A DNA stretch of 56,357 bases from Acidovorax sp. T1 (GCF_002176815.1 NZ_CP021651.1:1-56357); one strand, 5' to 3'. Numbered from the stretch's first letter, positions 7,177 through 17,982 are shown. Numbers and translations: made by a program. Notes: generated from the sequence alone by a model not told the origin.

Positions 7177-7777
7177 ATGCCGACACTCGACGCCTTTCTG
7201 ACCGACGTCCGCGCCTGCACGCGCTGCGCACCGCATCTGCCACACGGCGTGCAGCCGGTCTTCCAGTTTCACCCGAGTGCGCCCATCCTCATCGCCGGCC
7301 AAGCACCGGGGGCCCGGGTCCATGCCTCAGGCGTGCCCTTCGACGACGCCAGCGGCGCGCGTCTGCGCGCCTGGCTGGGCGTGGACCGCGACACCTTCTA
7401 CGACCCTACCCGCATCGCCATTCTGCCCATGGGCTTCTGTTATCCGGGCACCGGCAAAAGCGGTGACCTGCCGCTACGCCCGGAGTGCGCCCCCCGCCTG
7501 GCGCGAAGCCTTCATGCAGCGTTTCGAGCGCCTGTCGCTGGTCATCGTGCTGGGCAGCTACGCCATGGACTACCACCTCGGTACTGGCAAGACGCCGCTC
7601 ACCCGGGTGGTCGAAGCCTGGCGCGAGCACTGGCCGCAAGCGTTCCCCCTGCCTCACCCTAGCCCGCGCAACAATCGCTGGCTGGTGCGCAACCCCTGGT
7701 TCCAACAAGACGTGCTGCCCGCGCTGCAAGCACGCGTCCAGGCAGTCCTCACCGCCAACCCCAAGGAAACCCCATGA
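7177..7777 (+). pseudogene. Uracil-DNA glycosylase-family gene with a frameshift
   Basis: The first frame (from 7177) has the family-4/5-like start DVRACTRCAPHLP and ILIAGQAPGARVH; the second (to 7777) has IVLGSYAMDYHLG and LPHPSPRNNRWL, the expected C-terminal active-site segment (HPSxRN). The frames change at the run of six C near 7489. One C fewer restores CAPAWREAF. Either an inactivating indel or a sequencing error in a homopolymer explains it. Confidence 0.75.
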
Positions 7778-7893
7778 CCGACGACACCGCCGCCATTACC
7801 GAGCTGCTGCACAAGTACTACGACACCCTGGCCTGGGCGAACGGAGACAGGCACCGGCTTTGGAGCGATGAACGACGGCTTCAGGTGCGGTAG
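7774..7893 (+). pseudogene. NTF2/SnoaL-like protein, N-terminal fragment
   Basis: The ATG overlaps the previous stop (ATGA). Translation gives MTDDTAAITELLHKYYDTL, a typical first helix of SnoaL/NTF2-like proteins, and then an unrelated tail with a stop. The gene was cut just before the internal Tn5053-type end at 7930. Confidence 0.5.
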
Positions 7894-7929
7894 CTGACGC
7901 CTGGGACCTCAATCACCGTATGACCGGGT

Positions 7930-7954
7930 TGTCACTTTCAGAAGGCGACAGCAC
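7930..7954. repeat. Internal Tn5053-type terminal repeat
   Basis: TGTCACTTTCAGAAGGCGAC starts a 25-bp sequence that matches the outer ends with several differences and faces the mer genes. It marks the original left end of a Tn5053-like mer transposon. The flanking bases (CGGGT) do not match those at 16377, so this end was not used in the last insertion. Confidence 0.8.
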
Positions 7955-7993
7955 GAAATATCAAAAGTCGACCGCACGGTCTTTTCTGACGTT

Positions 7994-8031
7994 GGAGTCG
8001 CCTCAGAAAACGGAAAATAAAGCACGCTAAG
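7994..8031. repeat. Vestigial Tn21-type 38-bp repeat
   Basis: GGAGTCGCCTCAGAAAACGG and the following AAAATAAAGCACGCTAAG resemble the Tn21-group inverted repeat, with a changed tip (GGAG for GGGG). Tn5053 is known to carry such a relic beside merR, showing that its mer module came from a Tn21-like transposon. Confidence 0.8.
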
Positions 8032-8047
8032 GCGTAGTTCCCTCGGG

Positions 8048-8482
8048 CTACACCGCGTCCGCACTGCGCGGTTCTTTCTTCCCTTGCAGTGACGCAATCA
8101 GCGGGCAGGAAACGTTCCCCTTCCGCGCATGGCAGGCGCACACCAAATCAGACAGCACGGCCTCCATGCGCGCCAGGTCAGCCATCCTCTCGCGCACGTC
8201 CTTGAGCTTGTGCTCGGCCAGGCTGCTGGCTTCCTCGCAATGGGTGCCATCCTCCAGCCGCAGCAGCTCGGCGATCTCATCCAGGCTGAAGCCCAACCGC
8301 TGGGCTGATTTCACGAAGCGCACCCGCGTTACATCCGTCTCGCCATAGCGGCGAATGCTGCCGTAAGGCTTGTCCGGTTCCGGGAGCAAGCCCTTGCGCT
8401 GATAGAACCGGATGGTCTCCACATTGACCCCGGCCGTCCTGGCGAAAACGCCAATGGTCAGGTTCTCCAAATTGTTTTCCAT
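8048..8482 (-). CDS. merR: Mercuric resistance regulator MerR
   Basis: A 144-residue MerR with the N-terminal winged helix ([20 protein letters not shown]) and the three Hg(II)-binding cysteines: one in THCEEA and two in [10 protein letters not shown] (with the adjacent CAC). It binds the dyad between the spaced -35 and -10 elements of the divergent promoter, repressing it without Hg(II) and activating it with Hg(II). Confidence 0.95.
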   Translation of the reverse strand: MENNLENLTIGVFARTAGVNVETIRFYQRKGLLPEPDKPYGSIRRYGETDVTRVRFVKSAQRLGFSLDEIAELLRLEDGTHCEEASSLAEHKLKDVRERMADLARMEAVLSDLVCACHARKGNVSCPLIASLQGKKEPRSADAV

Positions 8483-8487
8483 ATCGC

Positions 8488-8518
8488 TTGACTCCGTACA
8501 TAACTACGGAAGTAAGCT
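8488..8518 (+). promoter_or_regulatory. mer promoter and MerR operator
   Basis: TTGACT (8488-8493) and TAAGCT (8513-8518) are separated by 19 bp, the overlong spacing typical of MerR-controlled promoters. The spacer contains the dyad CCGTACATAACTACGG (8494-8509), the MerR site. Confidence 0.93.
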
Positions 8519-8553
8519 TAAGCTATCCAATTCAGATTCGAAAGGACAAACGT

Positions 8554-8904
8554 ATGTCTGAACCTCAAAACGGGCGCGGCGCGCTCTTCACTGGCGGGCT
8601 GGCCGCCATCCTCGCCTCGGCTTGCTGCCTCGGGCCGCTGGTTCTGATCGCCTTGGGGTTCAGCGGCGCTTGGATCGGCAACTTGACGGTGTTGGAACCC
8701 TATCGCCCCATCTTTATCGGCGTGGCGCTGGTGGCGTTGTTCTTCGCCTGGCGGCGCATCTACCGGCCGTCAGCCGCCTGCAAACCGGGTGAGGTTTGCG
8801 CGATTCCCCAAGTGCGAGCTACTTACAAGCTCATTTTCTGGGGCGTGGCCGTGCTGGTTTTGGTCGCGCTCGGATTTCCCTACGTCGTGCCATTTTTCTA
8901 TTGA
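8554..8904 (+). CDS. merT: Mercuric ion transporter MerT
   Basis: A 116-residue inner-membrane protein with three hydrophobic helices. The first contains the Cys pair ASACCLG; a cytoplasmic loop holds the second pair (ACKPGEVC). It takes Hg(II) from MerP and passes it to MerA. AAAGGA precedes the ATG. First gene of merTPFADE. Confidence 0.95.
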   Translation: MSEPQNGRGALFTGGLAAILASACCLGPLVLIALGFSGAWIGNLTVLEPYRPIFIGVALVALFFAWRRIYRPSAACKPGEVCAIPQVRATYKLIFWGVAVLVLVALGFPYVVPFFY

Positions 8905-8919
8905 TCACAGGAGTTCACC

Positions 8920-11086
<2,167 letters not shown>

Positions 11087-11102
11087 AAAAAGGAGGTTTT
11101 CA

Positions 11103-11468
11103 ATGAGCGCCTACACCGTGTCCCGGCTGGCCCTTGATGCCGGGGTGAGCGTGCATATCGTGCGCGACTACCTGCTGCGCGGATTGCTGCGTCCGGTGGC
11201 GTGCACCCCGGGCGGCTATGGCCTGTTCGATGATGCCGCCTTGCAACGGCTGTGCTTCGTGCGGGCGGCCTTCGAGGCGGGCATCGGCCTGGACGCGCTG
11301 GCGCGGCTGTGCCGGGCGCTGGATGCTGCGGACGGCGATGAAGCGGCCGCGCAGCTTGCCGTTCTGCGCCAGTTCGTCGAGCGTCGGCGCGAAGCGTTGG
11401 CCGATCTGGAGGTGCAGTTGGCCACCATGCCGACCGAGCCGGCACAGCACGCGGAGAGTCTGCCATGA
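11103..11468 (+). CDS. merD: Mer operon co-regulator MerD
   Basis: A 121-residue MerR-like protein ([20 protein letters not shown] helix-turn-helix) lacking the Hg(II)-binding cysteines. MerD competes at the mer operator to switch expression off after induction. AGGAGG precedes the ATG; overlaps merE by ATGA. Confidence 0.93.
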   Translation: MSAYTVSRLALDAGVSVHIVRDYLLRGLLRPVACTPGGYGLFDDAALQRLCFVRAAFEAGIGLDALARLCRALDAADGDEAAAQLAVLRQFVERRREALADLEVQLATMPTEPAQHAESLP

Positions 11469-11701
11469 ACAGCCCCGAGCGCTTGCCGTCCGAGACGCAC
11501 AAACCGATCACCGGCTACCTGTGGGGCGCGCTGGCCGTGCTCACCTGTCCCTGCCATTTGCCGATTCTCGCCATTGTGCTGGCCGGCACGACGGCCGGCG
11601 CGTTCATCGGAGAGTACTGGGGTATCGCAGCCCTCACGCTGACCGGTTTGTTCGTCCTGTCTGTGACACGACTGCTGCGGGCCTTCAAAGATCGATCATG
11701 A
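11465..11701 (+). CDS. merE: Broad-mercury transporter MerE
   Basis: A 78-residue membrane protein with two helices and CPCH in the first ([11 protein letters not shown]). Implicated in import of Hg(II) and methylmercury. Last gene of the mer operon; transcription then meets tniR head-on. Confidence 0.93.
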   Translation: MNSPERLPSETHKPITGYLWGALAVLTCPCHLPILAIVLAGTTAGAFIGEYWGIAALTLTGLFVLSVTRLLRAFKDRS

Positions 11702-11753
11702 GCGCTTCCCATTGAGACAAACCACGCTGTCGCTACGTTGCCTCATGCCGGCA

Positions 11754-12368
11754 TCAAATTCGGCTGAGTAGCTTCTCGCCATCTGGACGTAGCTCACCCT
11801 TGGGTGAAACATGCCGATACAGGGTCTGCCGCGTGACGCCAAGTTCCTGGCACAGGTCGCCGACCTTGGTCTCTGGCTGACCCATTGCCGCCATCGCCAG
11901 CCGCAGCTTGGCGGCGGTCATCTTGAACGGCCGGCCGCCTTTCCGCCCGCGCGCGCGGGCCGAGGCTAGGCCGGCAATCGTGCGCTCCGCGATCAACTCG
12001 CGCTCGAACTCGGCCAGGGCGGCGAAGATGCCAAAGACCAGCTTGCCGGCGGCGGTCGTGGTGTCGATGGCCGCGCCGTGCCCGGTTAATACCTTCAAGC
12101 CGATGCCGCGCCCAGTCAGGTCGTGCACGGTGTTGATGAGATGTCGCAGGTCGCGTCCGAGCCGATCCAGTTTCCACACGACCAGTGTGTCGCCAGTTCG
12201 CAACGCCTTCAGGCAGCTCGTCAAGCCGGGCCGATCCTCGCGCATGCCGGATGCCTGGTCCTCGTAAAGATGTACTGGATCGACCCCGGCGGCAATCAGC
12301 GCGTCGCGCTGCAAATCGGTAGCCTGGGAGCCGTCCGCCTTCGATACCCGCATGTAGCCTATCAGCAT
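11754..12368 (-). CDS. tniR: Serine resolvase TniR
   Basis: A 204-residue resolvase: IGYMRVSKADGSQ with catalytic Ser, VVWKLDRLGRDLRHL signature, ERELIAERT, and C-terminal helix-turn-helix (VGDLCQELGVTRQTLYRHV). It resolves cointegrates made by TniABQ. The 60-bp gap to tniQ should hold its res site. Confidence 0.93.
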   Translation of the reverse strand: MLIGYMRVSKADGSQATDLQRDALIAAGVDPVHLYEDQASGMREDRPGLTSCLKALRTGDTLVVWKLDRLGRDLRHLINTVHDLTGRGIGLKVLTGHGAAIDTTTAAGKLVFGIFAALAEFERELIAERTIAGLASARARGRKGGRPFKMTAAKLRLAMAAMGQPETKVGDLCQELGVTRQTLYRHVSPKGELRPDGEKLLSRI

Positions 12369-12428
12369 GTCGTACCTGTCACATATACGTTCGATTATGT
12401 GACAGTGTGAGCCAGAAAGTTCTCGCCG
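12369..12428. promoter_or_regulatory. res region of the Tn402-family element
   Basis: The gap between tniR and tniQ contains TGTCACATA...TATGTGACA inverted repeats (about 12380-12406). Position and dyad fit the resolvase site and the tniR promoter. Confidence 0.65.
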
Positions 12429-13646
12429 TCAAAAACTGTCACTTAACCCGTCATTTAGTCTAAGACCTGCAAACGGCCATTCAGGCTCGTAATGTGACAA
12501 AAACTCCGGCGGGATGCCCTCCTTGGTGAACGTGGCGCGCAAACGTTCCAGGGATTCGGGGTCGCGTCGCCCGTAGGACGCCAGTGTGAACAGCAAGCGG
12601 GCCGTCTCCGGGTTGTGTCGCGCTTCAATGATGGCCTCATCGATGGCCTGGGCTGCTCGTTGCCAGTGGTTGATGGGTTCCGGCTTCGGCACCTTCGCCG
12701 GCAGGCCGTTGGTGAAACCAGTGTGCGGCTCCGTCTGAAACAGCGCGGCCTGTTCCCCGCGCGGGATCAGCGCCTTTGACTCGATCAGCGTGATGGCGGT
12801 GGCCGCCGCCTCCAGCATCTGCCACTGCACCGCCGGGGCCAGAATCTCGTAGGGACGCCACAGACTCTGCCCGGCGCGCAGCGGATGGCCGCAGCGCTCC
12901 CAGACATGGCGGATGCTCGCCGAGCAACTGCCGCAGTGCGAGAGCGGCGTGTTCAGCTCATCAAGCAGGGTGCGCAGCAGCCGGAACCACAAGCCGGCGT
13001 GGACACGCCGACGCGGCAGCTCCACAAAACCCGTCGTCAGCGCCTGCCAGGTGCGCCGGTCCATGCAGGCGATTGCGTCATCGGCAGGGCGCGGCGCAGC
13101 ATCGGCGATTTCCCACTGAAGATACCGGCCGGGCATGCCCCAGTAGGACTCCAGCCAGCAGCCATGCTGCGGGCAGCTCAGCATCAAGGGGAGCTGCCAG
13201 ACGAGTAGCACAGCTTGATTCGTTGGATCGTTCAGACACTGCGGACACGCCCGGCGAATCGTCTGGCTCGGTAGCCAGGCACGCCAGCGAGTGATGGACC
13301 GCACCTTGCGGGTGCGCTTGGGCAGGAGCACCGCGCATTGGAATGTATAGGTTTCCAAGGCTGCTGGTACCGAATCGTCGAGACTGTCGAGCAGCCACGG
13401 CACCCAGCCTGCAAGACTCATGCTGCGCAACCGCTCCAGCTCGACGCCACTGCGCTGGCAGAGCGCCGTCAGCAACGACAAGGATGGTGCGGTATCCAGG
13501 TCATCAAGTTGGCTGTGACCAAGATCGTGGGCCAGCAGCTCGTGCACGTCCATCTGGTAGCAGGCGGCGACCCGGTTGAGCCATGAGGACAGGGCTTCGC
13601 CTTCCTTGGGTGCCGGATGCAGCGGCCAGCGCGGCGCGGACTTCAC
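12429..13646 (-). CDS. tniQ: Transposition protein TniQ
   Basis: A 405-residue TniQ-family protein. The N-terminal part has PLHPAPKEGEALSSWLNR (TniQ signature) and zinc-binding-like motifs CPQCLNDP, CPQHGCW and CGSCSASIRHVWERC. It acts as target-site adaptor with TniA and TniB. Overlaps tniB by ATGA. Confidence 0.93.
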   Translation of the reverse strand: MKSAPRWPLHPAPKEGEALSSWLNRVAACYQMDVHELLAHDLGHSQLDDLDTAPSLSLLTALCQRSGVELERLRSMSLAGWVPWLLDSLDDSVPAALETYTFQCAVLLPKRTRKVRSITRWRAWLPSQTIRRACPQCLNDPTNQAVLLVWQLPLMLSCPQHGCWLESYWGMPGRYLQWEIADAAPRPADDAIACMDRRTWQALTTGFVELPRRRVHAGLWFRLLRTLLDELNTPLSHCGSCSASIRHVWERCGHPLRAGQSLWRPYEILAPAVQWQMLEAAATAITLIESKALIPRGEQAALFQTEPHTGFTNGLPAKVPKPEPINHWQRAAQAIDEAIIEARHNPETARLLFTLASYGRRDPESLERLRATFTKEGIPPEFLSHYEPEWPFAGLRLNDGLSDSF

Positions 13647-14560
13647 ATCAGTTCCCGCTCGAACTGTCGCCGCCGCTCACTGGGGCCGATGTAGTCGGCC
13701 ATGCTGAGCGTGCGGTGGTTGATCGCTTCCTCGCCACTCTCCACGGCGGCGACGGCCGCCGCCACCAGCAGATGTGCAAGCTCGCCGATGGTGCCTTCGC
13801 TCCGGGTGAGCAGGTAGCGGGCCATGTCCAGCGTGGCAATCGGGGATGGCCGCCGTAGCGGGAGTGACGCCGCGAAGCTGGCCAGCAGCGAGCAGCAGTC
13901 CTCATTGGCCTCCCACGGCGGCAGCAGCATCGGCTCGAAGCGGTTTTCCAACTGATCGTCCGAACGGATGGCCAGGTACGCCTCGCGCGTGCCGACCCCG
14001 ACCAGGGGGATACGCAGCTCGTTGCCGAGGAAGCGCAGCAGGTTGAGGAACTCGCGCCGGTTAACGCTGTTGCCAGCCAGTACATTGTGCAGTTCGTCGA
14101 TCACCAGCATGCGCACGCCGACCTTGCGCAGCAGGGCCAGCGCCAGTTGCTCCATTTCCGGCAGCCGTGGGCGCGGGCGCAGCGGCGCGCCCATCGCAGC
14201 CAGCAGCGCGACATAGAAGCGGATCACCGATGGCTCTGACGGCATCTGCACGACCAGCACCGGGATATGTTCTTGGTCAGCGTCGGTGCCGACCGGGTGC
14301 GCCCGCCGGAATTTCTCGACGATCATCGACTTGCCGTTGTTGGTGGGGCCGACCAGCAGCAGGTTTGGCATGCGTTGCTTGTTCGGCCACGCATACAGAG
14401 TTTCCAGCCGGTTCAGCGCCTCGACCGCGCGCGGGTAGCCGATCCAGCGGTCGGCGCGAATGCGCTGGATGCGCTCGTCTGCCGGCAGCCTGGCCAAACC
14501 CTGTGCCGCTGGCAGCAGGTGGGACAGGTCAATGACGGGATATTCGTCCACGGCTACCAC
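13643..14560 (-). CDS. tniB: Transposition ATPase TniB
   Basis: A 305-residue AAA+ ATPase with Walker A LLVGPTNNGKSMI and Walker B MLVIDELHNVLAG. It is the regulatory ATPase of Tn402-type transposition (related to TnsC and MuB), selecting targets for TniA. Overlaps tniA by 7 bp. Confidence 0.94.
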   Translation of the reverse strand: MVAVDEYPVIDLSHLLPAAQGLARLPADERIQRIRADRWIGYPRAVEALNRLETLYAWPNKQRMPNLLLVGPTNNGKSMIVEKFRRAHPVGTDADQEHIPVLVVQMPSEPSVIRFYVALLAAMGAPLRPRPRLPEMEQLALALLRKVGVRMLVIDELHNVLAGNSVNRREFLNLLRFLGNELRIPLVGVGTREAYLAIRSDDQLENRFEPMLLPPWEANEDCCSLLASFAASLPLRRPSPIATLDMARYLLTRSEGTIGELAHLLVAAAVAAVESGEEAINHRTLSMADYIGPSERRRQFERELM

Positions 14561-16233
14561 TCCTCGATCTGATCGAACGGTTTGGCCGGCGGCAGGTTGT
14601 CTGCCTGCGGGTCAGCCATGTCCACATCCGGCGGTATGGGCTTGGCCGGTGGCTCCGACGTCTTGAGGTGCTGGCGGCGATCAGCGTCGCGCCGCGCCTT
14701 GCGCGTGGCCTTCTGGGCGGTGGTCACGATCTCGCGCATCTGCCCGATCATGCGGAACAGCGCCGACTCGTCCACCTGCTCGCGCCCGAGCTGACGCAAT
14801 TTGGCCAGCGCCTGGCGTTGTTCCCAGAGGGTGACGGCCGGATGGGACAAGGTGCGGTAGTGGATCTCCAGATAGTGCTGACCTTCCGGTTCCAGTACCC
14901 AGATGCGGCTGATGTCGCGCGGATCGCGCCGGATCAGGAAGGCGGGCAAGCGCTCGCGCCGGGCAATCCACGGCTTGAGGGCGTCGGCGTAGTAGTGGAT
15001 GTGGTCGATGACAAAGCCGGTGCGGGTCAGGGTGCGGCGGATCACCGGCAGGAAATCGACCAAAAACGCGGTGGGGCGGGTAACGACGGCCGGGACGCCA
15101 ACGCGCTCCACGGCCTCGGCCCAGCGCGCGGCCGGCGGCTGGAGCAGGCCGTTGTGCACGGAGCCGTGATAGGTGCCTACCGCCAACGCGAGCCAGCGCT
15201 CCAGCTCGCGCAGCGTCAGGGTGGCCATCTTCTCGGAATCGTACTCGCCGCGCTGGCCGGGATTGGAGAAGGTCGTCCCCGGTAATTCGTCGTGGATCAT
15301 CTGCATCGCCGTGCCGATGATCCGTTCCACGATGCCGCCGTAGTGCGGCTGGCCTGGTGGGCGATAGTCCAGCCGGATGCCATGCTGTTCGCAGCCACGG
15401 CGCAGCGCTTCGCTTTTGAACTCGGCCGCGTTGTCCAGATAGAGCAGCCTGGGCTTGCCGCTCATCGGCCAGTCCATTTCCACATTCAGCCCTTCCAGCC
15501 AGGGCCGCTTGTCGCAGGCGGCATGCGCGAGGCATAGGCCGACCGAGACGGCGGACGGCGCTTCCAGCGTGACCACCATGCCGAGTACGCAGCGCGTGAA
15601 CACGTCGATGGCGAGGGTCAAATATGGGCGGCCAATCGGTTGCCGGTCGCGCTCGTCGACCACGATCAGGTCGATGACGGTGTGGTCGATCTGCACCTGT
15701 TCCAGCGGCATGGTGACTTCTGGCGGAATGCCACCCGCGCCTTGCAAGGGACGGGCAGCGTCCTGCCCGCCCCGGCTGCGGGCTATTTTCGCCGGGTGTA
15801 GTCCGGCAATCCGCTGGGCCACGGTGTTGCGCGCCGGCACCGGCAGCTTCTGGGTTTTGCACGCCTGCGCGACTTCGCGGTGGAACGCCGCCAGGCTGCG
15901 TTTCTGCTTGGTCAGGAAGCGCTTTTGCAGCAGCTCGCGGATGATGCGCTCGACCGGTTCCGGCAAGCGCCCCTTGCCTTTGCCGCCGCCGGATCGGCCG
16001 GGCGTCAGGTCTGTTACCAGGCCAGTACCCTGCCGGGCGCGACGGATCAGGACATATACCTGTCGCCGGGACAGGCCCAGCGCTTGGGCTGCCTCATCGG
16101 CGGCTTCATGCCCGACCACCTCAAGCGCTGCCAGTGGCCCGATGATTTCCGTCCGGTGCCGGGCTTGCGCCCATGCCTCGTCGGGCAGGGTGGCCACGCC
16201 TTGCGCGGCAATCGGTGGAGTGTCTGATGTCAT
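14554..16233 (-). CDS. tniA: DDE transposase TniA
   Basis: A 559-residue DDE transposase. It has an N-terminal helix-turn-helix (AAQALGLSRRQVYVLIRRA), a catalytic core with QIDHTVIDLIVVD, YLDNAAEFKS and GGIVERIIGT (the DDE triad), and a basic C-terminal tail. The ATG at 16233 gives the known length; upstream in-frame codons run into the terminal repeat region. All tni genes look intact, so the element may be active. Confidence 0.94.
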   Translation of the reverse strand: MTSDTPPIAAQGVATLPDEAWAQARHRTEIIGPLAALEVVGHEAADEAAQALGLSRRQVYVLIRRARQGTGLVTDLTPGRSGGGKGKGRLPEPVERIIRELLQKRFLTKQKRSLAAFHREVAQACKTQKLPVPARNTVAQRIAGLHPAKIARSRGGQDAARPLQGAGGIPPEVTMPLEQVQIDHTVIDLIVVDERDRQPIGRPYLTLAIDVFTRCVLGMVVTLEAPSAVSVGLCLAHAACDKRPWLEGLNVEMDWPMSGKPRLLYLDNAAEFKSEALRRGCEQHGIRLDYRPPGQPHYGGIVERIIGTAMQMIHDELPGTTFSNPGQRGEYDSEKMATLTLRELERWLALAVGTYHGSVHNGLLQPPAARWAEAVERVGVPAVVTRPTAFLVDFLPVIRRTLTRTGFVIDHIHYYADALKPWIARRERLPAFLIRRDPRDISRIWVLEPEGQHYLEIHYRTLSHPAVTLWEQRQALAKLRQLGREQVDESALFRMIGQMREIVTTAQKATRKARRDADRRQHLKTSEPPAKPIPPDVDMADPQADNLPPAKPFDQIEEW

Positions 16234-16376
16234 GCCCAAACCTCGCTTTGGTGCACACGAGTATTGAGCATAGTCGAGATTGGTGCAGACGACTCCTGAT
16301 ATTGGGCTGTCAGGAGCCGTATGCACACCAGGCGTTACATCCAGTCAGATGGTGCGGTCGTCTTCTGAAAACGACA

Positions 16377-16381
16377 ATATG
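16377..16381. repeat. Target duplication ATATG, right
   Basis: Second copy of the 5 bp found at 4809-4813, directly outside the TGTCG tip of the tniA-side end. Confidence 0.92.
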
Positions 16382-16461
16382 CGCCTAGCTCAAAACGCCA
16401 GCCTTAAAGAGCCTTTTCAAGACAGTTTCAGCGTGATGGACTTGGGGGCAGGGAAGGGCTA

Positions 16462-16488
16462 TTATCACTAGGTATTACCATGTGATAA
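16462..16488. promoter_or_regulatory. Toxin-antitoxin operator palindrome
   Basis: TTATCAC and GTGATAA form an inverted repeat around AGGTATTACCAT, ending 10 bp before the antitoxin start. This fits an operator for the ribbon-helix-helix antitoxin. Confidence 0.65.
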
Positions 16489-16498
16489 GAGGCCCACT

Positions 16499-16771
16499 AT
16501 GGCAACGTCTCTCAAGATCGACGACACGCTGAAAGGTCGCGTCCAGCACCTCGCCAGCCAGCGCCGCCGCTCGCCCCACTGGATCATGCTCGAAGCGATC
16601 CAGCAGTACGTCGAGCGCGAAGAAGCCCGCGAGAGCTTCAAGCAGGAAGCCTTGGCGTCCTGGGCGGCCTACAAGGAAACCGGCCGCCACCTGACCGGCC
16701 AGGAAGTTCGCACCTGGTTGAACACCTGGGGCACCAATGACGAAAGGGCGGTGCCTGAGTGCCACAAGTAA
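16499..16771 (+). CDS. Ribbon-helix-helix antitoxin (ParD/CopG type)
   Basis: A 90-residue protein beginning TSLKIDDTLKGRVQHLASQRRRSPHWIM, given here in two parts as strand TSLKID and a helix ending SPHWIMLEAI, the pattern of CopG/ParD antitoxins with long C-terminal helix for toxin binding. It overlaps the toxin gene by 13 bp and precedes it, the normal order. It should neutralise the downstream ParE-type toxin and repress the operon, stabilising the plasmid. Confidence 0.85.
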   Translation: MATSLKIDDTLKGRVQHLASQRRRSPHWIMLEAIQQYVEREEARESFKQEALASWAAYKETGRHLTGQEVRTWLNTWGTNDERAVPECHK

Positions 16772-17052
16772 TCGTCACCGAAGGCGCGGCGGAAGGCTTG
16801 GAACGATGCCGGCGGTTCCTGGCCGTCAAGGCACCGGACGCCGCCAGGCGTGCCGGCCAGGCCATCGAGCGGCAATTCCTGCTGCTGGAGACGGCCCCGG
16901 ACATTGGCCGGCCGTTCCCTGAAATGCCCGAGCTGCGCGAGCTGGTGATTGCCTTCGGGGATTCCGGCTATGTGGCCCTGTACCGCCACGAACCGGCCGA
17001 CGATGCGGTGTATGTTCTGGCCTTCCGGCACCAGAAAGAGGCGGGCTACTGA
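16759..17052 (+). CDS. parE: ParE-type toxin
   Basis: A 97-residue RelE/ParE-superfamily protein starting at GTG inside the antitoxin gene. ARRAGQAIERQFLLLETAPDIGRPFPEMPE and YVALYRH correspond to the helices and central strand of the fold; shown here only as motifs APDIGRPFPE and GYVALYRH. ParE toxins generally poison gyrase. It ends overlapping the next small gene (ATGA). Confidence 0.85.
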   Translation: MPQVIVTEGAAEGLERCRRFLAVKAPDAARRAGQAIERQFLLLETAPDIGRPFPEMPELRELVIAFGDSGYVALYRHEPADDAVYVLAFRHQKEAGY

Positions 17053-17222
17053 TGACCACCAAGACCGTGAGCGCCGCCGTACCGGCGGCCGTGAAGGCCG
17101 AAGCTGCCGCTATCTCGGCCGCGCACGGCATGAGCATGGCCGCGCTGCTGCGCGAGCTGCTGGCCCGCGTAGCCGCCCGCGATGCTGAAACGCTGGCCTG
17201 GCTCAATAAGGCCCGCCGATGA
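17052..17222 (+). CDS. Small helical protein, unknown
   Basis: A 56-residue Ala-rich protein with a short AVKAEAAAISAAHGMSMAAL stretch and ELLARVAAR helix, possibly ribbon-helix-helix-like. It overlaps the stop of the toxin gene and the start of the next gene by ATGA on both sides, indicating translational coupling in the toxin-antitoxin operon. No function recognised. Confidence 0.6.
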   Translation: MTTKTVSAAVPAAVKAEAAAISAAHGMSMAALLRELLARVAARDAETLAWLNKARR

Positions 17223-17593
17223 CCGACCCGAAGAACCTGGAAAGCTGGCTGCATGAGAAAGCTGGCCCGGCCTATGACGCATTGAAGGCCGACCCGGCCC
17301 GCGCCGTCACGGCTGACCAGGTGCGCTACACGCTCGATGAGCTGCTGGCCGAAGCCGAAGCATCCGGCCAGTATCCATTGCCGCCTGAGCAACGCGAATG
17401 GGTGGATGCCCCGGCCGTTGGCCGTGAGCTGCTGCCCGAGGACTTGCAAACCGCCGAAGCTATAGCTGCGTTCCTGGCCGATGCCGAAACCACGGCCGAC
17501 CCGGCCTATATCCAGCACGCCCGCGAAGTTGCGGCGCTGGCCAGCATCGCCATTTCTGGCGGTGCTGCAGGTGGATCTCATCGCCGGAAATGA
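17219..17593 (+). CDS. Hypothetical protein of the toxin-antitoxin operon
   Basis: A 124-residue acidic protein, fourth gene of the operon starting at 16499. Predicted helical throughout (SWLHEKAGPAYDALKADP, VRYTLDELLAEAE); no motif recognised. Its last residues (GGSHRRK) run into a stem-loop at 17571-17608, so the true end of the family domain is probably near residue 113. Confidence 0.6.
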   Translation: MTDPKNLESWLHEKAGPAYDALKADPARAVTADQVRYTLDELLAEAEASGQYPLPPEQREWVDAPAVGRELLPEDLQTAEAIAAFLADAETTADPAYIQHAREVAALASIAISGGAAGGSHRRK

Positions 17594-17608
17594 CGATGCG
17601 AGATCCAC
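17571..17608. repeat. Inverted repeat at operon end
   Basis: GTGGATCTC (17571-17579) pairs with GAGATCCAC (17600-17608), with an inner ATCG/CGAT pair. The stop codon of the preceding gene lies in the loop. No T-run follows. It may be an mRNA-stabilising hairpin or an operator. Confidence 0.55.
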
Positions 17609-17708
17609 GCCAAGGGAAAGGGCAGGGCGGCCGTCATCGCTCGATCTGGCGATGCTCGAGAACGCCGGCGCGCATCGTCGGAAACGGCGATGCAGGCCCG
17701 AAAACGAC

Positions 17709-17731
17709 AAGGGCGGCCACCGGCCGCCCTT
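17709..17731. terminator. Bidirectional terminator
   Basis: AAGGGCGGCC/GGCCGCCCTT is a 10-bp perfect stem with a 3-base loop, located between two convergent genes. Confidence 0.7.
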
Positions 17732-17748
17732 GCTGTTCCTGGTAGAGC

Positions 17749-17982
17749 CTACGCGGTGAGTGACTGCCGCACCGCGTCCAGGGCCTGGCGGAAGTCGTCC
17801 CGCGTAGCCTGGCCCGTCTCGGCCTGGTAGTACAGCACCATGAACATATTGGCGACGGCTTCCGCCATCGGCGAGAGCTGCCGCGCCGCCTCTTGGTCGA
17901 TCCAGTCCAGGGCCGCGAGCTGTGCGGCCGCATGATGGACTGCCTGGGTTGCGATTGCATTGGTAGGATTCAAAGTTGCCAT
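17749..17982 (-). CDS. Small hypothetical protein downstream of trbL
   Basis: A 77-residue helical protein (QAVHHAAAQLAALDWIDQEA, MAEAVANMFMVLYYQAETGQ) on the same strand as the trb genes and 63 bp beyond the previous stop. No signal peptide or membrane helix. Not recognised; position suggests the end of the trb operon. Confidence 0.6.
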   Translation of the reverse strand: MATLNPTNAIATQAVHHAAAQLAALDWIDQEAARQLSPMAEAVANMFMVLYYQAETGQATRDDFRQALDAVRQSLTA

